A stretch of DNA of 64,000 bases from Arthrobacter castelli DSM 16402 (lineage in GTDB: Bacteria; Actinomycetota; Actinomycetes; Actinomycetales; Micrococcaceae): positions 1 through 64,000 of the forward strand of contig NZ_AUMN01000015.1 in assembly GCF_000430705.1 (NCBI RefSeq). Direction: 5' to 3'. The notes beneath the pieces were generated by a model that had not been told where the DNA came from, made no database searches, and saw only the letters and a program-made list of their open reading frames with translations. This document shows positions 28,251 through 36,781 of this stretch, piece by piece (the first letter of the stretch is position 1; every line of letters begins with the position of its first letter). The position numbers and the translations under genes were made by a program.

Positions 28251-29219
28251 CCGCCCGTTGTGGAATACGATCTTGCCAAACACGTCGCCGTCCAGCATCC
28301 GGGCGAATCCTTGTTCCGCCTCGGACATGTGCAGCTCGGAATCGATGTGGGGGCGCACGCCGGTGACCGCCAGGAATTGCGTCAACCGCTCGAGCTCCTG
28401 CCGCGTCCCCATGGTCGAACCAAGCACCCGCAGCTGACGGAAAAAGACCCGGTTCAGGTCCGACGGCGGCTGCGGCCCGCTGGTTGCGCCGCACGTGACT
28501 ATGGCGCCGCCGGGCTTGAGGGACTTCAGCGAGTGGCTCCAGGTGGCCTCCCCGACTGAATCGAAGACCACATCGACACGTTCGGGCAGCCGCGCGCCGG
28601 CGTCGAACGCCTCCGTTGCCCCCACCTCGATGGCCCGGCGCCGCTTATCCTCGCTCCGGCTGGTCGCCCACACCCGCAACCCGGCTGCATTGCCCAGGGC
28701 GATCAGCGCCGTCGCGACCCCGCCCCCGGCCCCTTGAACCAGCACCGTCGACCCTGGCGAAGCATCCGAGACGGTGAACAGCATCCGGTAGGCAGTCAAC
28801 CACGACGTCGGCAGGCAGGCCGCCTGCTGAAAATTCAGTTCGGGCGGTTTGGGAACCAGATTCCGCTCGGGCACCCACACTGTATCGGCCATGGTGCCGG
28901 GGTACTTTTCCGACAGCAACGTCCGGTGCGGGTCCAATGTCTCGTCGCCGCGCCACTGGGGCGAGGAGATCACCGAATGGACCAGCACCTCGTTACCCGC
29001 CTCATCAATGCCCGCAGCGTCACACCCAAGGACCATCGGCAGGTGTTCGGCCGCCAGGCCGACTCCCCGCAACGACCACAGGTCATGGTGGTTCAGCGCT
29101 GCTGCCTTGACCACCACCTTCTTGAAGCCAGGCGGAGGTTCGGTATCTGCCAGTTCCCCCACCTTCAACCCGGCCAGCGGGTCCCGGGCAGAGAGAGAAT
29201 CTACGTAGACCGCGTGCAT
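28239..29219 (-). CDS. Zinc-independent MDR/quinone oxidoreductase-type dehydrogenase, 326 aa
   Basis: A medium-chain reductase: N-terminal GroES-like domain (KVVVKAAALNHHDLWSLRGVG, LGCDAAGIDEAGNEV) and Rossmann domain with VLVQGAGGGVATALIALGNAAG for NADPH. It lacks the four-Cys structural zinc lobe and the usual Cys/His catalytic zinc ligands, fitting the quinone oxidoreductase branch. The start is ATG 29219 with AAGGAG upstream. Its last 12 bases overlap the end of padR on the opposite strand. Substrate unknown. Confidence 0.82.
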   Translation of the reverse strand: MHAVYVDSLSARDPLAGLKVGELADTEPPPGFKKVVVKAAALNHHDLWSLRGVGLAAEHLPMVLGCDAAGIDEAGNEVLVHSVISSPQWRGDETLDPHRTLLSEKYPGTMADTVWVPERNLVPKPPELNFQQAACLPTSWLTAYRMLFTVSDASPGSTVLVQGAGGGVATALIALGNAAGLRVWATSRSEDKRRRAIEVGATEAFDAGARLPERVDVVFDSVGEATWSHSLKSLKPGGAIVTCGATSGPQPPSDLNRVFFRQLRVLGSTMGTRQELERLTQFLAVTGVRPHIDSELHMSEAEQGFARMLDGDVFGKIVFHNGRSAL

Positions 29220-29380
29220 GGAAACAGCTCCTTCATTCGGCTCTGCTTCCATCCTAAACACCCGCCGGGACAAGGGGGTGCACGACGGCGGTTTCACCGC
29301 GCCTCAGGCGCACATTTTTCGGGTGCGGGGCACGATGTGTCAGACTATGTGCGGATCGTTGCCAAACAAAGGAGGCAATT

Positions 29381-29455
29381 ATGAGCAAGCGTGCACGTAA
29401 GAAGCGCGACCGTAAGCGTAATAACGCCAACCACGGTAAGCGCCCCCTGAGCTAA
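29381..29455 (+). CDS. Ribosomal protein bL37, 24 aa
   Basis: A tiny, very basic protein, MSKRARKKRDRKRNNANHGK followed by RPLS, matching the actinobacterial large-subunit protein bL37 first seen in mycobacterial ribosome structures. A strong GGAGG lies 6 bases before the ATG. As in mycobacteria, it sits next to the sigH/sigR-rshA/rsrA locus, which supports the call. It is followed 42 bases later by a strong hairpin terminator. Genes this short are often missed by automatic annotation. Confidence 0.9.
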   Translation: MSKRARKKRDRKRNNANHGKRPLS

Positions 29456-29497
29456 AAGTGCTGAACTGCACTCAACCGAAGTAACCAGTAAAAACGG

Positions 29498-29533
29498 AAC
29501 AGTCCCCGTCCGATGATCCGGACGGGGACTGTT
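29498..29533. terminator. Strong hairpin terminator between bL37 and rsrA
   Basis: A perfect 15-base inverted repeat, AACAGTCCCCGTCCG and its complement, around a 6-base loop (29513-29518). It lies between the convergent 3' ends of the bL37 and rsrA genes. There is no long T-run, but the symmetric position suggests it ends transcription from both sides. Confidence 0.85.
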
Positions 29534-29560
29534 ACGTGCGCGGGCGGCTTTTTACCGATT

Positions 29561-29839
29561 CTATGTCGATGCCGAACTGGTCTGCCCGCCGGTCTTAATC
29601 TCATTGATCCGCGACAGGATTCCGGCCTTGAGATTTTCCGGAGCGGCTTCCGCGCACGAACGCTTCACCACCGACCTGATCAGCCGTTCCAGGTCGTACT
29701 CCTCGGTACAGACGGTGCAATTGTCCATGTGGACTTTAATGTCCTCGATGTCCTGGTGCGACAGCGCCCCGTCCAGGTATTCGTACAGTTTCTCGACCCT
29801 GGCGTCCGGGCAGTTGCCCAGGTCCTCGCAGTCGCTCAT
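29561..29839 (-). CDS. rsrA: Anti-sigma factor RsrA (zinc, thiol-sensing), 92 aa
   Basis: A ZAS-family anti-sigma factor. The redox zinc site is visible: Cys10, His37, Cys41 and Cys44 in HMDNCTVC. In the family, oxidation of these cysteines forms a disulfide, expels zinc and frees the sigma factor. A further Cys near residue 62 (KRSCAEAAP) is also typical. The start overlaps the sigR stop by four bases (ATGA), ensuring balanced production. It switches on thioredoxin and mycothiol genes through SigR in relatives. Confidence 0.93.
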   Translation of the reverse strand: MSDCEDLGNCPDARVEKLYEYLDGALSHQDIEDIKVHMDNCTVCTEEYDLERLIRSVVKRSCAEAAPENLKAGILSRINEIKTGGQTSSAST

Positions 29840-30498
29840 TTTCCACTCCCCTGATATTCGCTACCCTGCTGGCTGCCCTTCGCCGCGGCAGACAGACCGC
29901 GTTCGTGGGCATAGTCGGTCAGCATTTCCCGCAACAACTTGCGGCCACGGTGCAGACGCGACATCACTGTGCCAATCGGGGTGTCCATAATTTCCGATAT
30001 TTCCTTGTATGCGAAGCCTTCAACGTCCGAGAAGTAGACGGCCAGCCGGAACTCCTCCGGAATCGCCTGCAGCGCACGCTTGACGTCCGAATCCGGAAGC
30101 CGGTCCAGCGCCTCCACCTCGGCGGAACGAAGACCGGAGGAGGTGTGCCGCTCGGCCCGGGCCAGCTGCCAGTCCTCCACCTGGTCCGAATTCGACTGCT
30201 GTGGCTCCCGCTGGCGCTTCCGGTACAGATTGATGTACGTATTGGTCAGGATCCGGTACAACCATGCCTTCAGATTCGTCCCCGGCTTGTACTGGTGGAA
30301 AGCCGAAAACGCCTTGGTATAGGCCTCCTGCACGAGATCTTCGGCGTCACTGGGATTACGCGCCATCCGCATGGCCGCCGAATACAACTGGTCAACGTAC
30401 TGCATCGCGTCGCGTTCGAAGCGTGCCTTGCGCTCAGCAGTGGTCTCGCTCTCGCGATCCTCTGGGATCTCGGCGCTGTCCGGGGATTGATTACTCAT
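29836..30498 (-). CDS. sigR: ECF sigma factor SigR (SigH), 220 aa from ATG 30498
   Basis: A group-4 sigma factor: region 2 (about residues 30-100: [34 protein letters not shown]... AWLYRILTN) for core and -10 binding, and region 4 (about 135-200: [42 protein letters not shown]) for the -35 element. It directs the disulfide-stress regulon and is held by RsrA. The frame stays open upstream and contains two further ATGs (30600 and 30618). The one at 30618 has AGAAAGG five bases before it and would add 40 residues, like the long SigR isoform known in Streptomyces. A SigR-type promoter lies upstream. Confidence 0.92.
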   Translation of the reverse strand: MSNQSPDSAEIPEDRESETTAERKARFERDAMQYVDQLYSAAMRMARNPSDAEDLVQEAYTKAFSAFHQYKPGTNLKAWLYRILTNTYINLYRKRQREPQQSNSDQVEDWQLARAERHTSSGLRSAEVEALDRLPDSDVKRALQAIPEEFRLAVYFSDVEGFAYKEISEIMDTPIGTVMSRLHRGRKLLREMLTDYAHERGLSAAAKGSQQGSEYQGSGK

Positions 30499-30711
30499 CA
30501 CCGTCCACTTTACGTGCTCCCCACGCTCCGGGGCGGCGACCTGCAGTTGCTGGCACGTCTGAGAATCGGACACGCCGCTCCGCTCGGGTCGTTCGGCCAT
30601 CTTTAGCGCTGCCGACATCGCTGCCTTTCTGCTCGCCGATCCATCTGCGTACCGGACGGCACCAGCCATCGGACTGTCCGGCCAGCCCCTTCGGGCTGTA
30701 CTAGTAGACAG

Positions 30712-30737
30712 AACGTGACCAACGGCGTCGTTATTCC
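30712..30737 (-). promoter_or_regulatory. SigR-type autoregulatory promoter for sigR-rsrA
   Basis: On the minus strand GGAAT (30737-30733) is followed after exactly 18 bases by GTT (30714-30712). This is the consensus GGAAT-N18-GTT of SigR/SigH promoters. Transcription would start near 30705, upstream of all candidate sigR starts, giving positive feedback. Confidence 0.8.
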
Positions 30738-30843
30738 GCCACAATAAGCGTGCTGCGGGCTGAAGGTGTGCGAAGCGGCAAAAAAGTGCCAAACTATGAT
30801 GGAGTTCGTACAGGGACATGAACCCACCGACCGGGAGGCATAT

Positions 30844-31392
30844 ATGACCATCGTCCGTTTCGTTGCCCGACCAATGCTGGCCAGCAGCCTCATCGCATCC
30901 GGCGTGGCCCGGCTGAAGAACTCGGCCAATACAGCAGAACAGCTTCGCCCGGTGCTCGACCGTGCCGGCAAGACCGTTCCGTCAGTTAAGCCGGCAACGA
31001 GCAACGCCCCGATGGTCGCCAAAGTTGTCTCCGGCACGCAGATCGGAGCCGCTTCACTGCTGGCCATTGGCAAACTCTCCCGGGTTGCCGCCGCACTGCT
31101 GGTTGGCACATCGGCGCTGAACGCCATCGTTGAATACCGCTCCGCAGCCCACAGCACCAAGGAAGAGAAGGCCCAGCGGCGGGACCAGTTGTTGAAGAAT
31201 ATTTCGCTCATCGGTGCCGTGCTCCTCGCCTCCGTCGACACCAACGGCCGTCCGGGCCTGGCCTGGCGGGCCGAGCACTTCGCCCAGGACACCCGGAAGA
31301 ACGCCAAGTCATTGAGCAAGGACGCACGCAAGCAGTTGGAGAAGGCGGATAAGGGCGTTCGCAGCACCGCTTCCGACGTCTTCAGCTCCTGA
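30844..31392 (+). CDS. DoxX-family membrane protein, 182 aa
   Basis: A small membrane protein of the DoxX family: [20 protein letters not shown] at the N-terminus, hydrophobic helices at about residues 65-80, 82-98 and 120-133, and a hydrophilic Lys/Ala-rich C-terminal tail (about 145-182). GGGAGG precedes the ATG. DoxX proteins are linked to thiol redox control in actinobacteria, which fits the divergent sigR gene next door. The gene is 6 bases before aroA and probably co-transcribed with it. Confidence 0.85.
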   Translation: MTIVRFVARPMLASSLIASGVARLKNSANTAEQLRPVLDRAGKTVPSVKPATSNAPMVAKVVSGTQIGAASLLAIGKLSRVAAALLVGTSALNAIVEYRSAAHSTKEEKAQRRDQLLKNISLIGAVLLASVDTNGRPGLAWRAEHFAQDTRKNAKSLSKDARKQLEKADKGVRSTASDVFSS

Positions 31393-31398
31393 ACGAGG

Positions 31399-32742
31399 AT
31401 GGGTCCCTCCGCTGGGTCAGGCCGGTTGTGGCAGGCGCCCGTGGCCGCAGAGCCGGTTTCGGCCACCGTGGCAGTGCCCGGCTCAAAGTCCCTGACCAAC
31501 CGGTACCTGTTGCTGGGCGCCTTGGCCGAAGCCCCCTCGCGCTTGCGCGCACCGCTTCACTCACGCGACTCATCGCTGATGATGTCCGCCTTGCAACAGT
31601 TGGGCGCCGGGTTCGAGGAGGAACCCGGGGGCGGCCCGTTCGGGCCTGACCTGACGGTAATTCCGATCCCATTCGGGCCTGCCGCCGGCAGCCGGCGGCA
31701 CCTGCAGGTCGATTGCGGTCTGGCCGGGACAGTGATGCGTTTTGTCCCGCCGGTGGCCGCCCTGGTCGCCGCGGACGTCACATTCGACGGCGACCCGCAT
31801 GCCCGCAAACGCCCCATGGGCCCCACCATCGATGGCCTGCGGGGACTGGGAATCGACGTCGACGACGACGGCTCGTCCAGCCTGCCCTTCACCGTCCACG
31901 GCGCTGGAAACGTCGACGGCGGTGAGCTGACGGTGGATGCCAGCGCCTCCTCGCAGTTCGTCTCGGCGCTGCTGCTGGCCGCCGCCCGGTTCGGCAAGGG
32001 ACTCATGCTGCACCACGACGGCCCCCCGGTGCCCAGCCTTCCGCACGTGGAAATGACACTGTCGGTGCTGCGCGAGGCGGGCGTCGACGCCTCGATGCCG
32101 GCAAAGGACTCATGGCTGGTCCAACCCGGCCCTATCCGCGGATTCGATGTCCCCGTTGAACCTGACCTGTCCAATGCCGGGCCCTTCCTGGCTGCCGCCG
32201 TCGTCACCGGAGGATCCATCACCGTCCCCGGATGGCCGGAAACCACCACTCAGGGCGGCAATCAGTGGCGGGAAATCCTGTCCGCCTTCGGCGCGCAGGT
32301 GGAGTACGACGACGGCCGGCTGCGGGTGTCCGGTCCCGGCACTATCTCAGGCGTGGACCTCGACATGTCCGCCGCCGGTGAACTGGCACCAACTGCAGCC
32401 GCGCTGGCTTCGCTGGCCTCCGCCCCGTCCCGGCTGCGCGGCATCGGACACCTCCGCGGGCACGAGACCGACCGGCTGGCCGCACTCGTGACGGAAATCA
32501 ACCGACTCGGTGGCGACGCTGCCGAAACCGGTGATGGAATCACGATAACCCCGGCGAGGCTGCACGGAGGCGTCTTCCATACCTACGACGACCACCGAAT
32601 GGCAACCGCCGGCGCCATCATTGGGCTGGCCGTCGACGGGGTCGAAGTGGAAAACATCGCCACCACCGCCAAAACCATGCCGGACTTTCCCGGCATGTGG
32701 CAGCGGATGCTCGATCCCGAGGGTTCGACAGGTGGCGCGTAG
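31399..32742 (+). CDS. aroA: 3-phosphoshikimate 1-carboxyvinyltransferase (EPSP synthase), 447 aa
   Basis: Transfers the enolpyruvyl group of PEP to shikimate 3-phosphate in the chorismate pathway; cytosolic. Substrate-binding motifs are visible: [18 protein letters not shown] near the N-terminus, [42 protein letters not shown], and the C-terminal [14 protein letters not shown] and [16 protein letters not shown]. It is full length for the family. The 3' end overlaps rsgA by 11 bases. Occurrence of aroA-rsgA next to sigH is also seen in mycobacteria. Confidence 0.95.
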   Translation: MGPSAGSGRLWQAPVAAEPVSATVAVPGSKSLTNRYLLLGALAEAPSRLRAPLHSRDSSLMMSALQQLGAGFEEEPGGGPFGPDLTVIPIPFGPAAGSRRHLQVDCGLAGTVMRFVPPVAALVAADVTFDGDPHARKRPMGPTIDGLRGLGIDVDDDGSSSLPFTVHGAGNVDGGELTVDASASSQFVSALLLAAARFGKGLMLHHDGPPVPSLPHVEMTLSVLREAGVDASMPAKDSWLVQPGPIRGFDVPVEPDLSNAGPFLAAAVVTGGSITVPGWPETTTQGGNQWREILSAFGAQVEYDDGRLRVSGPGTISGVDLDMSAAGELAPTAAALASLASAPSRLRGIGHLRGHETDRLAALVTEINRLGGDAAETGDGITITPARLHGGVFHTYDDHRMATAGAIIGLAVDGVEVENIATTAKTMPDFPGMWQRMLDPEGSTGGA

Positions 32743-33871
32743 CAGCCGGAGCTGGGACGAGTCCGACGTCCGCATCCGCCCCAACAAGAAGGGCTCGCGG
32801 CCGCGGACCAAGGACCGCCCCGCCCACGCCGACGCAATTACCGGCCGGGTGGTGACCGTAGACCGGGGACGCTACACCACCGTGGTTGCCGAAAACACCG
32901 CCGATGAACGGGTGGTCATCGCCGCCCGCGCCCGCGAGCTGCGGCGCACCGCGGTGGTCGCGGGCGACATGGTCTCGCTGGTGGGAGACGTTTCCGGAAA
33001 AGCCGACACCTTGGCCCGGCTCGTCCGGATTGAGGAGCGGGCCACGGTGTTGCGGCGCAGTGCCGACGACACCGATCCGGTGGAGCGGGTGGTCGTCGCC
33101 AATGCCGAGCAGCTGGTGATAGTGGTGGCCGCGGCCGACCCCGAGCCCAGGACCGGCTTCATCGACCGCGCCCTGGTGGCCGCCTACGACGCCGGTATCG
33201 ACCCGTTACTGTGCGTCACCAAGACCGATCTCAAAGAGCCGGCCGGATTACTTGCCAACTACGACCATCTGGACCTGAAAATCATTACCAGCGGCACCGT
33301 CGCAGAGACGCCGGCGGCCGGCGGCCCGGAGCGCCCTGCCGACGCTGGAGCCGAATCTGCCGACGCTGGAGCGGAACCGGCTGCACCGCAACTGGATGCG
33401 GCCGCCGTCGAACGCCTCCGCACTGAACTCGCCGGCAAGGTCAGTGTGCTGCTGGGCCAATCCGGAGTCGGTAAATCAAGGATGGTCAATGCCTTGACCG
33501 GTGCGGACCGCGCCACCGGCGGGGTCAATGCCGTCACCGGCAGGGGCCGGCACACCTCCTCGTCGGCGCTGGCACTGCAGCTGGAGCGGGCGCCGGCCGG
33601 CAGCTGGATCATCGACACCCCGGGGATCCGTTCCTTTGGGCTGGCCCATGTCGATCCCGACCGCATCCTGCAGGCCTTCCCGGATCTTGAGCCCGGTACC
33701 GCCGAGTGCAACCGTGGCTGCCGGCACACCGGCGATGCCGTCGACTGCGGGCTGGACTCCTGGGTGGCTGCCGGCAAGGCCGGACAGGCCGGTGAAGCCC
33801 GGCTGACGTCGCTGCGAAGGCTGCTGGGGACCGGGTTCACGACCACGGCGAAGGAACTGGGCGAATATTAG
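32732..33871 (+). CDS. rsgA: Ribosome small subunit-dependent GTPase RsgA, 379 aa
   Basis: A circularly permuted GTPase that helps late 30S maturation. It has an N-terminal OB-fold ([15 protein letters not shown]..., GDMVSLVGD), then the permuted GTPase motifs: G4 TKTDL first, later G1 GQSGVGKSR and G3 DTPGIRS, and the C-terminal zinc finger [14 protein letters not shown]. An unusual Ala/Glu-rich insert ([21 protein letters not shown], containing a short repeat) separates G4 from G1. The start GTG 32732 overlaps aroA; an in-frame opening further upstream is antisense-free filler. Confidence 0.9.
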   Translation: MARSSRSWDESDVRIRPNKKGSRPRTKDRPAHADAITGRVVTVDRGRYTTVVAENTADERVVIAARARELRRTAVVAGDMVSLVGDVSGKADTLARLVRIEERATVLRRSADDTDPVERVVVANAEQLVIVVAAADPEPRTGFIDRALVAAYDAGIDPLLCVTKTDLKEPAGLLANYDHLDLKIITSGTVAETPAAGGPERPADAGAESADAGAEPAAPQLDAAAVERLRTELAGKVSVLLGQSGVGKSRMVNALTGADRATGGVNAVTGRGRHTSSSALALQLERAPAGSWIIDTPGIRSFGLAHVDPDRILQAFPDLEPGTAECNRGCRHTGDAVDCGLDSWVAAGKAGQAGEARLTSLRRLLGTGFTTTAKELGEY

Positions 33872-33988
33872 CCGGTGCTGGTCCCATACCAGCCAATACC
33901 CGGCACGGCCCCGACGGCGAGCGCGCCACTGACGCGGCCCGAACAGCACGTCCCATCAGCAGAGGGGAACTAACGGTAGCGTGAAAAC

Positions 33989-34801
33989 ATGAACCACGCC
34001 CCCCAAACGTACAATGACGATCTGCGGCTCGCCCATGTGATGGCCGATTCCGTCGATGCCCAAACGATGGACCGCTTCAAGGCCCAGGATCTGAAGGTGG
34101 AGTCGAAGGCCGACCTGACTCCCGTCACGGACGCTGATCGGACCGCCGAAGAAGTCATCCGCGGCCAGCTGTCCAGGACCCGCCCCCGCGACGCCGTGCT
34201 GGGAGAAGAGTTCGGCAGCAGCGGAGCGGGATCCCGCCGGTGGATCATCGATCCCATTGACGGCACTAAGAACTTCATGCGGGGCGTTCCGGTCTGGGCA
34301 TCGTTGATCGCGCTGGTCGATGAAGGGCAACCGGTGGTCGGCCTGGTCAGTGCCCCCGCCCTGGGCAAACGCTGGTGGGCCGCCAAAGGAACCGGCGCGT
34401 TCACCGGCAAGTCGCTGGCCGCAGCCAGCAAACTGCGGGTTTCCAATATCGGCAGTCTCTCGGACGCTTCCATGTCCTACTCCAGCCTCAGCGGCTGGAA
34501 ACAGCGCGGCAACTTTGACGAATTCATCTCGCTGACCGACGACGTATGGCGCACCCGCGCATTCGGCGATTTCTGGTCGTACTGCCTGGTGGCCGAGGGC
34601 GTCGTCGACATCGCCTGCGAACCGGAACTAAACCTCTACGATATGGCCGCGCTGGTGCCCATCGTCACCGAAGCCGGCGGCCGCTTCACCTCGCTGGACG
34701 GGGCAGACGGCCCCTTTGGCGGAAATGCCCTGGCCACCAACTCGATTCTGCACACCGAGGTGTTGCACCGGCTCAACCCCGAGGTCGATGACCTGTTTTA
34801 G
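33989..34801 (+). CDS. hisN: Histidinol-phosphatase of the inositol monophosphatase family, 270 aa
   Basis: A Mg2+-dependent phosphatase of the IMPase fold. Metal motifs are present: the GEEFGSSG glutamate, WIIDPIDGTKNFMRGVPVWA, and WSYCLVAEGVVDIACEPELNLYDMAALVPIVTEAGG. In actinobacteria this subgroup (HisN, Rv3137 type) carries out the penultimate step of histidine synthesis. The N-terminal YNDDLRLAHVMADSVD matches HisN better than SuhB. Monocistronic, followed by the 6C-type RNA. Confidence 0.88.
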   Translation: MNHAPQTYNDDLRLAHVMADSVDAQTMDRFKAQDLKVESKADLTPVTDADRTAEEVIRGQLSRTRPRDAVLGEEFGSSGAGSRRWIIDPIDGTKNFMRGVPVWASLIALVDEGQPVVGLVSAPALGKRWWAAKGTGAFTGKSLAAASKLRVSNIGSLSDASMSYSSLSGWKQRGNFDEFISLTDDVWRTRAFGDFWSYCLVAEGVVDIACEPELNLYDMAALVPIVTEAGGRFTSLDGADGPFGGNALATNSILHTEVLHRLNPEVDDLF

Positions 34802-34899
34802 CCGGTCCGGCCCGCCCGGGCGGCACAGGGCAAAATTCCCAGTTCGTCCCAAGGTTCTATCAGGTTCGTTTTCACCTTCGCCTCTTAGAGTAGTTAATA

Positions 34900-35005
34900 C
34901 CTCATAAAGGTGCGAGTGATTAGGCCGGTCTTCCCCCGGATCGGCCTAAGGTGCCGGTGAGCGATGAGTGGGCCCCCAACCGCTCTTCGCCACCGGCACC
35001 ATTCA
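34900..35005 (+). ncRNA. 6C-type RNA
   Basis: Two adjacent hairpins with cytosine-rich loops. The first is TTAGGCCG (34920-34927) paired with CGGCCTAA (34942-34949), loop containing CCCCC. The second is GGTGCCGGTG (34950-34959) paired with CACCGGCACC (34991-35000), with an inner helix GAGTGG/CCGCTC and a loop GCCCCCAA. This is the architecture of the actinobacterial 6C RNA (mycobacterial B11), although the runs here are five C rather than six. A T-rich stretch follows. Boundaries are approximate. Confidence 0.78.
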
Positions 35006-35080
35006 TTTAACGGGCGCCTTTCGCTGAGGTCCCGGGCCTTCCAGGGGCCGCTCTGTAAATTAAGCATCCCTATGTTATAG

Positions 35081-35098
35081 ATTTAGGTATGCCGAAAT
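35081..35098. promoter_or_regulatory. DtxR/MntR-type operator over the start codon of the metal transporter operon
   Basis: ATTTAGGTATGCCGAAAT is an 18-base imperfect palindrome (14 of 18 positions symmetric) resembling the TTAGG-N4-CCTAA shape of DtxR-family boxes. It includes the ATG at 35089. A TATAGA hexamer at 35076-35081 would place the transcription start at or next to that ATG. A metal-loaded regulator bound here would block initiation. Confidence 0.6.
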
Positions 35099-36000
35099 TT
35101 CGCAGCGCCGTGGCCTTGGTGGCTGCACTGTGCCTTGCAGCCACCGGTTGTTCGGCTGCCCCGGGCGTCACCGGCGGGCCGGCTGAGAACCGGGAGAAGC
35201 CACTGGTGCTGACCACGTTCACCGTGCTGGCCGATATAGCCCGCCAGGTCGGCGGCCAGCACATCCGCGTGGACTCCATTACCAAGATCGGCCAGGAAAT
35301 CCACGGCTACGAGCCCACTCCTTCCGACTTGAAGAGCGCTGCAGACGCCGACCTCATTCTGGACAATGGGCTGGGGCTGGAGCGATGGTTCAAGCGGTTC
35401 GTCGCAGCCGTGGATGCGCCGCACGCGGTATTGTCCAAGGGCATCGATCCGATTCCGATCACCGTGGGCGAATACGCCGGCGAGGCCAATCCGCACGCCT
35501 GGATGTCACCGAAGGCGGGCCAAGTATACGTGGACAACATCGTCGAAGCGCTGAGCAAACTGCTCCCAGACCATGCCGAGGACTTCGAGGCCAACGGCCG
35601 GCGTTACAAAGCCAAATTGCAGCGGCTGATGGACGACCTGGCAGGCTCATTCCAAACACCGGCGGTGCTGGTCACCTGTGAGGGCGCCTTCTCCTATCTG
35701 GCCCGCGACGCCGGACTCAAGGAGGGGTACTTGTGGCCGGTCAATTCCGACACCCAGGGAACACCGGGCCAGATCGTGGATTTGATCGGCCTCATCGAAG
35801 AGCAGGACGTACCCACCGTATTCTGTGAAACCACGGTCAGCGCCGACGCACAGCAGCAGGTGGCGGAGGAAACCGGCGCCGAGCTGATCCCCGGGCTGTA
35901 TGTGGATTCGTTGTCGACACCCCGGGGACCGGTGTCCAGCTATCTGGAACTGCTGCGTTATGACATCAACCTGATCAAGAAAGGCCTCGCAGATGCGTAA
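35089..36000 (+). CDS. mntA: Metal ABC transporter binding lipoprotein (Mn/Zn, cluster 9), 303 aa
   Basis: Solute-binding lipoprotein with signal peptide ending LAATGC. Family motifs: TTFTVLADIARQVGG, EIHGYEPTPSDLK (first metal His), NPHAWMSP, CEGAFSYLARDAGL and the C-terminal ELIPGLYVDSLS. It lacks the His-rich loop of zinc-specific ZnuA proteins, such as the second cluster-9 system at 14.1-15.2 kb, which favours manganese (or iron). No Shine-Dalgarno is visible; the mRNA may be leaderless. First gene of a four-gene operon ending in a DtxR-family regulator. Confidence 0.85.
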   Translation: MPKFRSAVALVAALCLAATGCSAAPGVTGGPAENREKPLVLTTFTVLADIARQVGGQHIRVDSITKIGQEIHGYEPTPSDLKSAADADLILDNGLGLERWFKRFVAAVDAPHAVLSKGIDPIPITVGEYAGEANPHAWMSPKAGQVYVDNIVEALSKLLPDHAEDFEANGRRYKAKLQRLMDDLAGSFQTPAVLVTCEGAFSYLARDAGLKEGYLWPVNSDTQGTPGQIVDLIGLIEEQDVPTVFCETTVSADAQQQVAEETGAELIPGLYVDSLSTPRGPVSSYLELLRYDINLIKKGLADA

Positions 36001-36781
36001 ACCCGCCCCCGCACAGCACCGGCGGCCGGCCCGGGAAGCGGGCGCGGCCGCGCCGGCGTTGAATATCGCTTCGCTGACCGTGAGATACGCCGACATCCTT
36101 GCCCTCGACAGGGTCAGCCTGGGGCTGGAACAAGGCAACATTTGCGCACTGGTCGGGGTCAACGGGTCGGGGAAATCGACACTCTTCAAGGCCATTATGG
36201 GCCTGGTGTCCGCCGGAACCGGAACGGTGCGGATCTTCGGTGCCGGTTCCAAGGCAGCCCGGAAGAATAATCTGCTGACATACGTGCCACAGTCCGAGGA
36301 CGTCGACTGGACCTTCCCCGTCTCGGTGCACGACGTCGTCATGATGGGCCGCTATGGCCGCCTCGGACCAACCCGGCGCCCGCACTCCGCCGACCGTGAG
36401 GCGGTTGACCACGCGCTGGAACAGGTCGGATTGACCTCGTTGGCCTCGCGGCAGATCGGCGAGCTGTCCGGCGGTCAGCGCAAGCGCGCCTTCGTCGCCC
36501 GCGGAATCGCCCAGCAGGCCCGGCTGATGCTGCTCGACGAGCCGTTTGCCGGCGTCGACAAGGGATCGGAAGCGACCTTGACTTCACTGCTGCAACGCTT
36601 GCGGGCCGATGGCAAAACCATTCTCATCTCCACCCATGATCTGGCAGGCATTCCACGGTTCTGCGATGAGGCCGTGCTGCTCCATCGAAGCGTGCTGGCC
36701 CACGGGGACCCGGCAGAGGTGCTGACCACGGAGAACCTGGCCCGCGCGTTCGGGGAAGGAGCCACCAGTGGAGCTGCTTAA
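35993..36781 (+). CDS. mntB: Metal ABC transporter ATPase, 262 aa
   Basis: ABC ATPase with Walker A GVNGSGKST, Q-loop YVPQSEDVDW, signature ELSGGQRKR, Walker B LMLLDEP and H-loop ISTHDLAG. The motif HDVVMMGRYGRLG after the Q-loop is typical of Mn/Zn cluster-9 ATPases. It overlaps the binding-protein gene by 8 bases and the permease gene by 14. The N-terminal 20 residues are basic and Ala/Pro-rich and may not belong to the native protein. Confidence 0.9.
   Translation: MRKPAPAQHRRPAREAGAAAPALNIASLTVRYADILALDRVSLGLEQGNICALVGVNGSGKSTLFKAIMGLVSAGTGTVRIFGAGSKAARKNNLLTYVPQSEDVDWTFPVSVHDVVMMGRYGRLGPTRRPHSADREAVDHALEQVGLTSLASRQIGELSGGQRKRAFVARGIAQQARLMLLDEPFAGVDKGSEATLTSLLQRLRADGKTILISTHDLAGIPRFCDEAVLLHRSVLAHGDPAEVLTTENLARAFGEGATSGAA

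Noticed and set aside
34801-34830. GC-rich palindrome CCGCCCGGGCGG after hisN as terminator
   Set aside because: It is self-complementary without a loop and without a T-run, so it is not convincing as a hairpin terminator.
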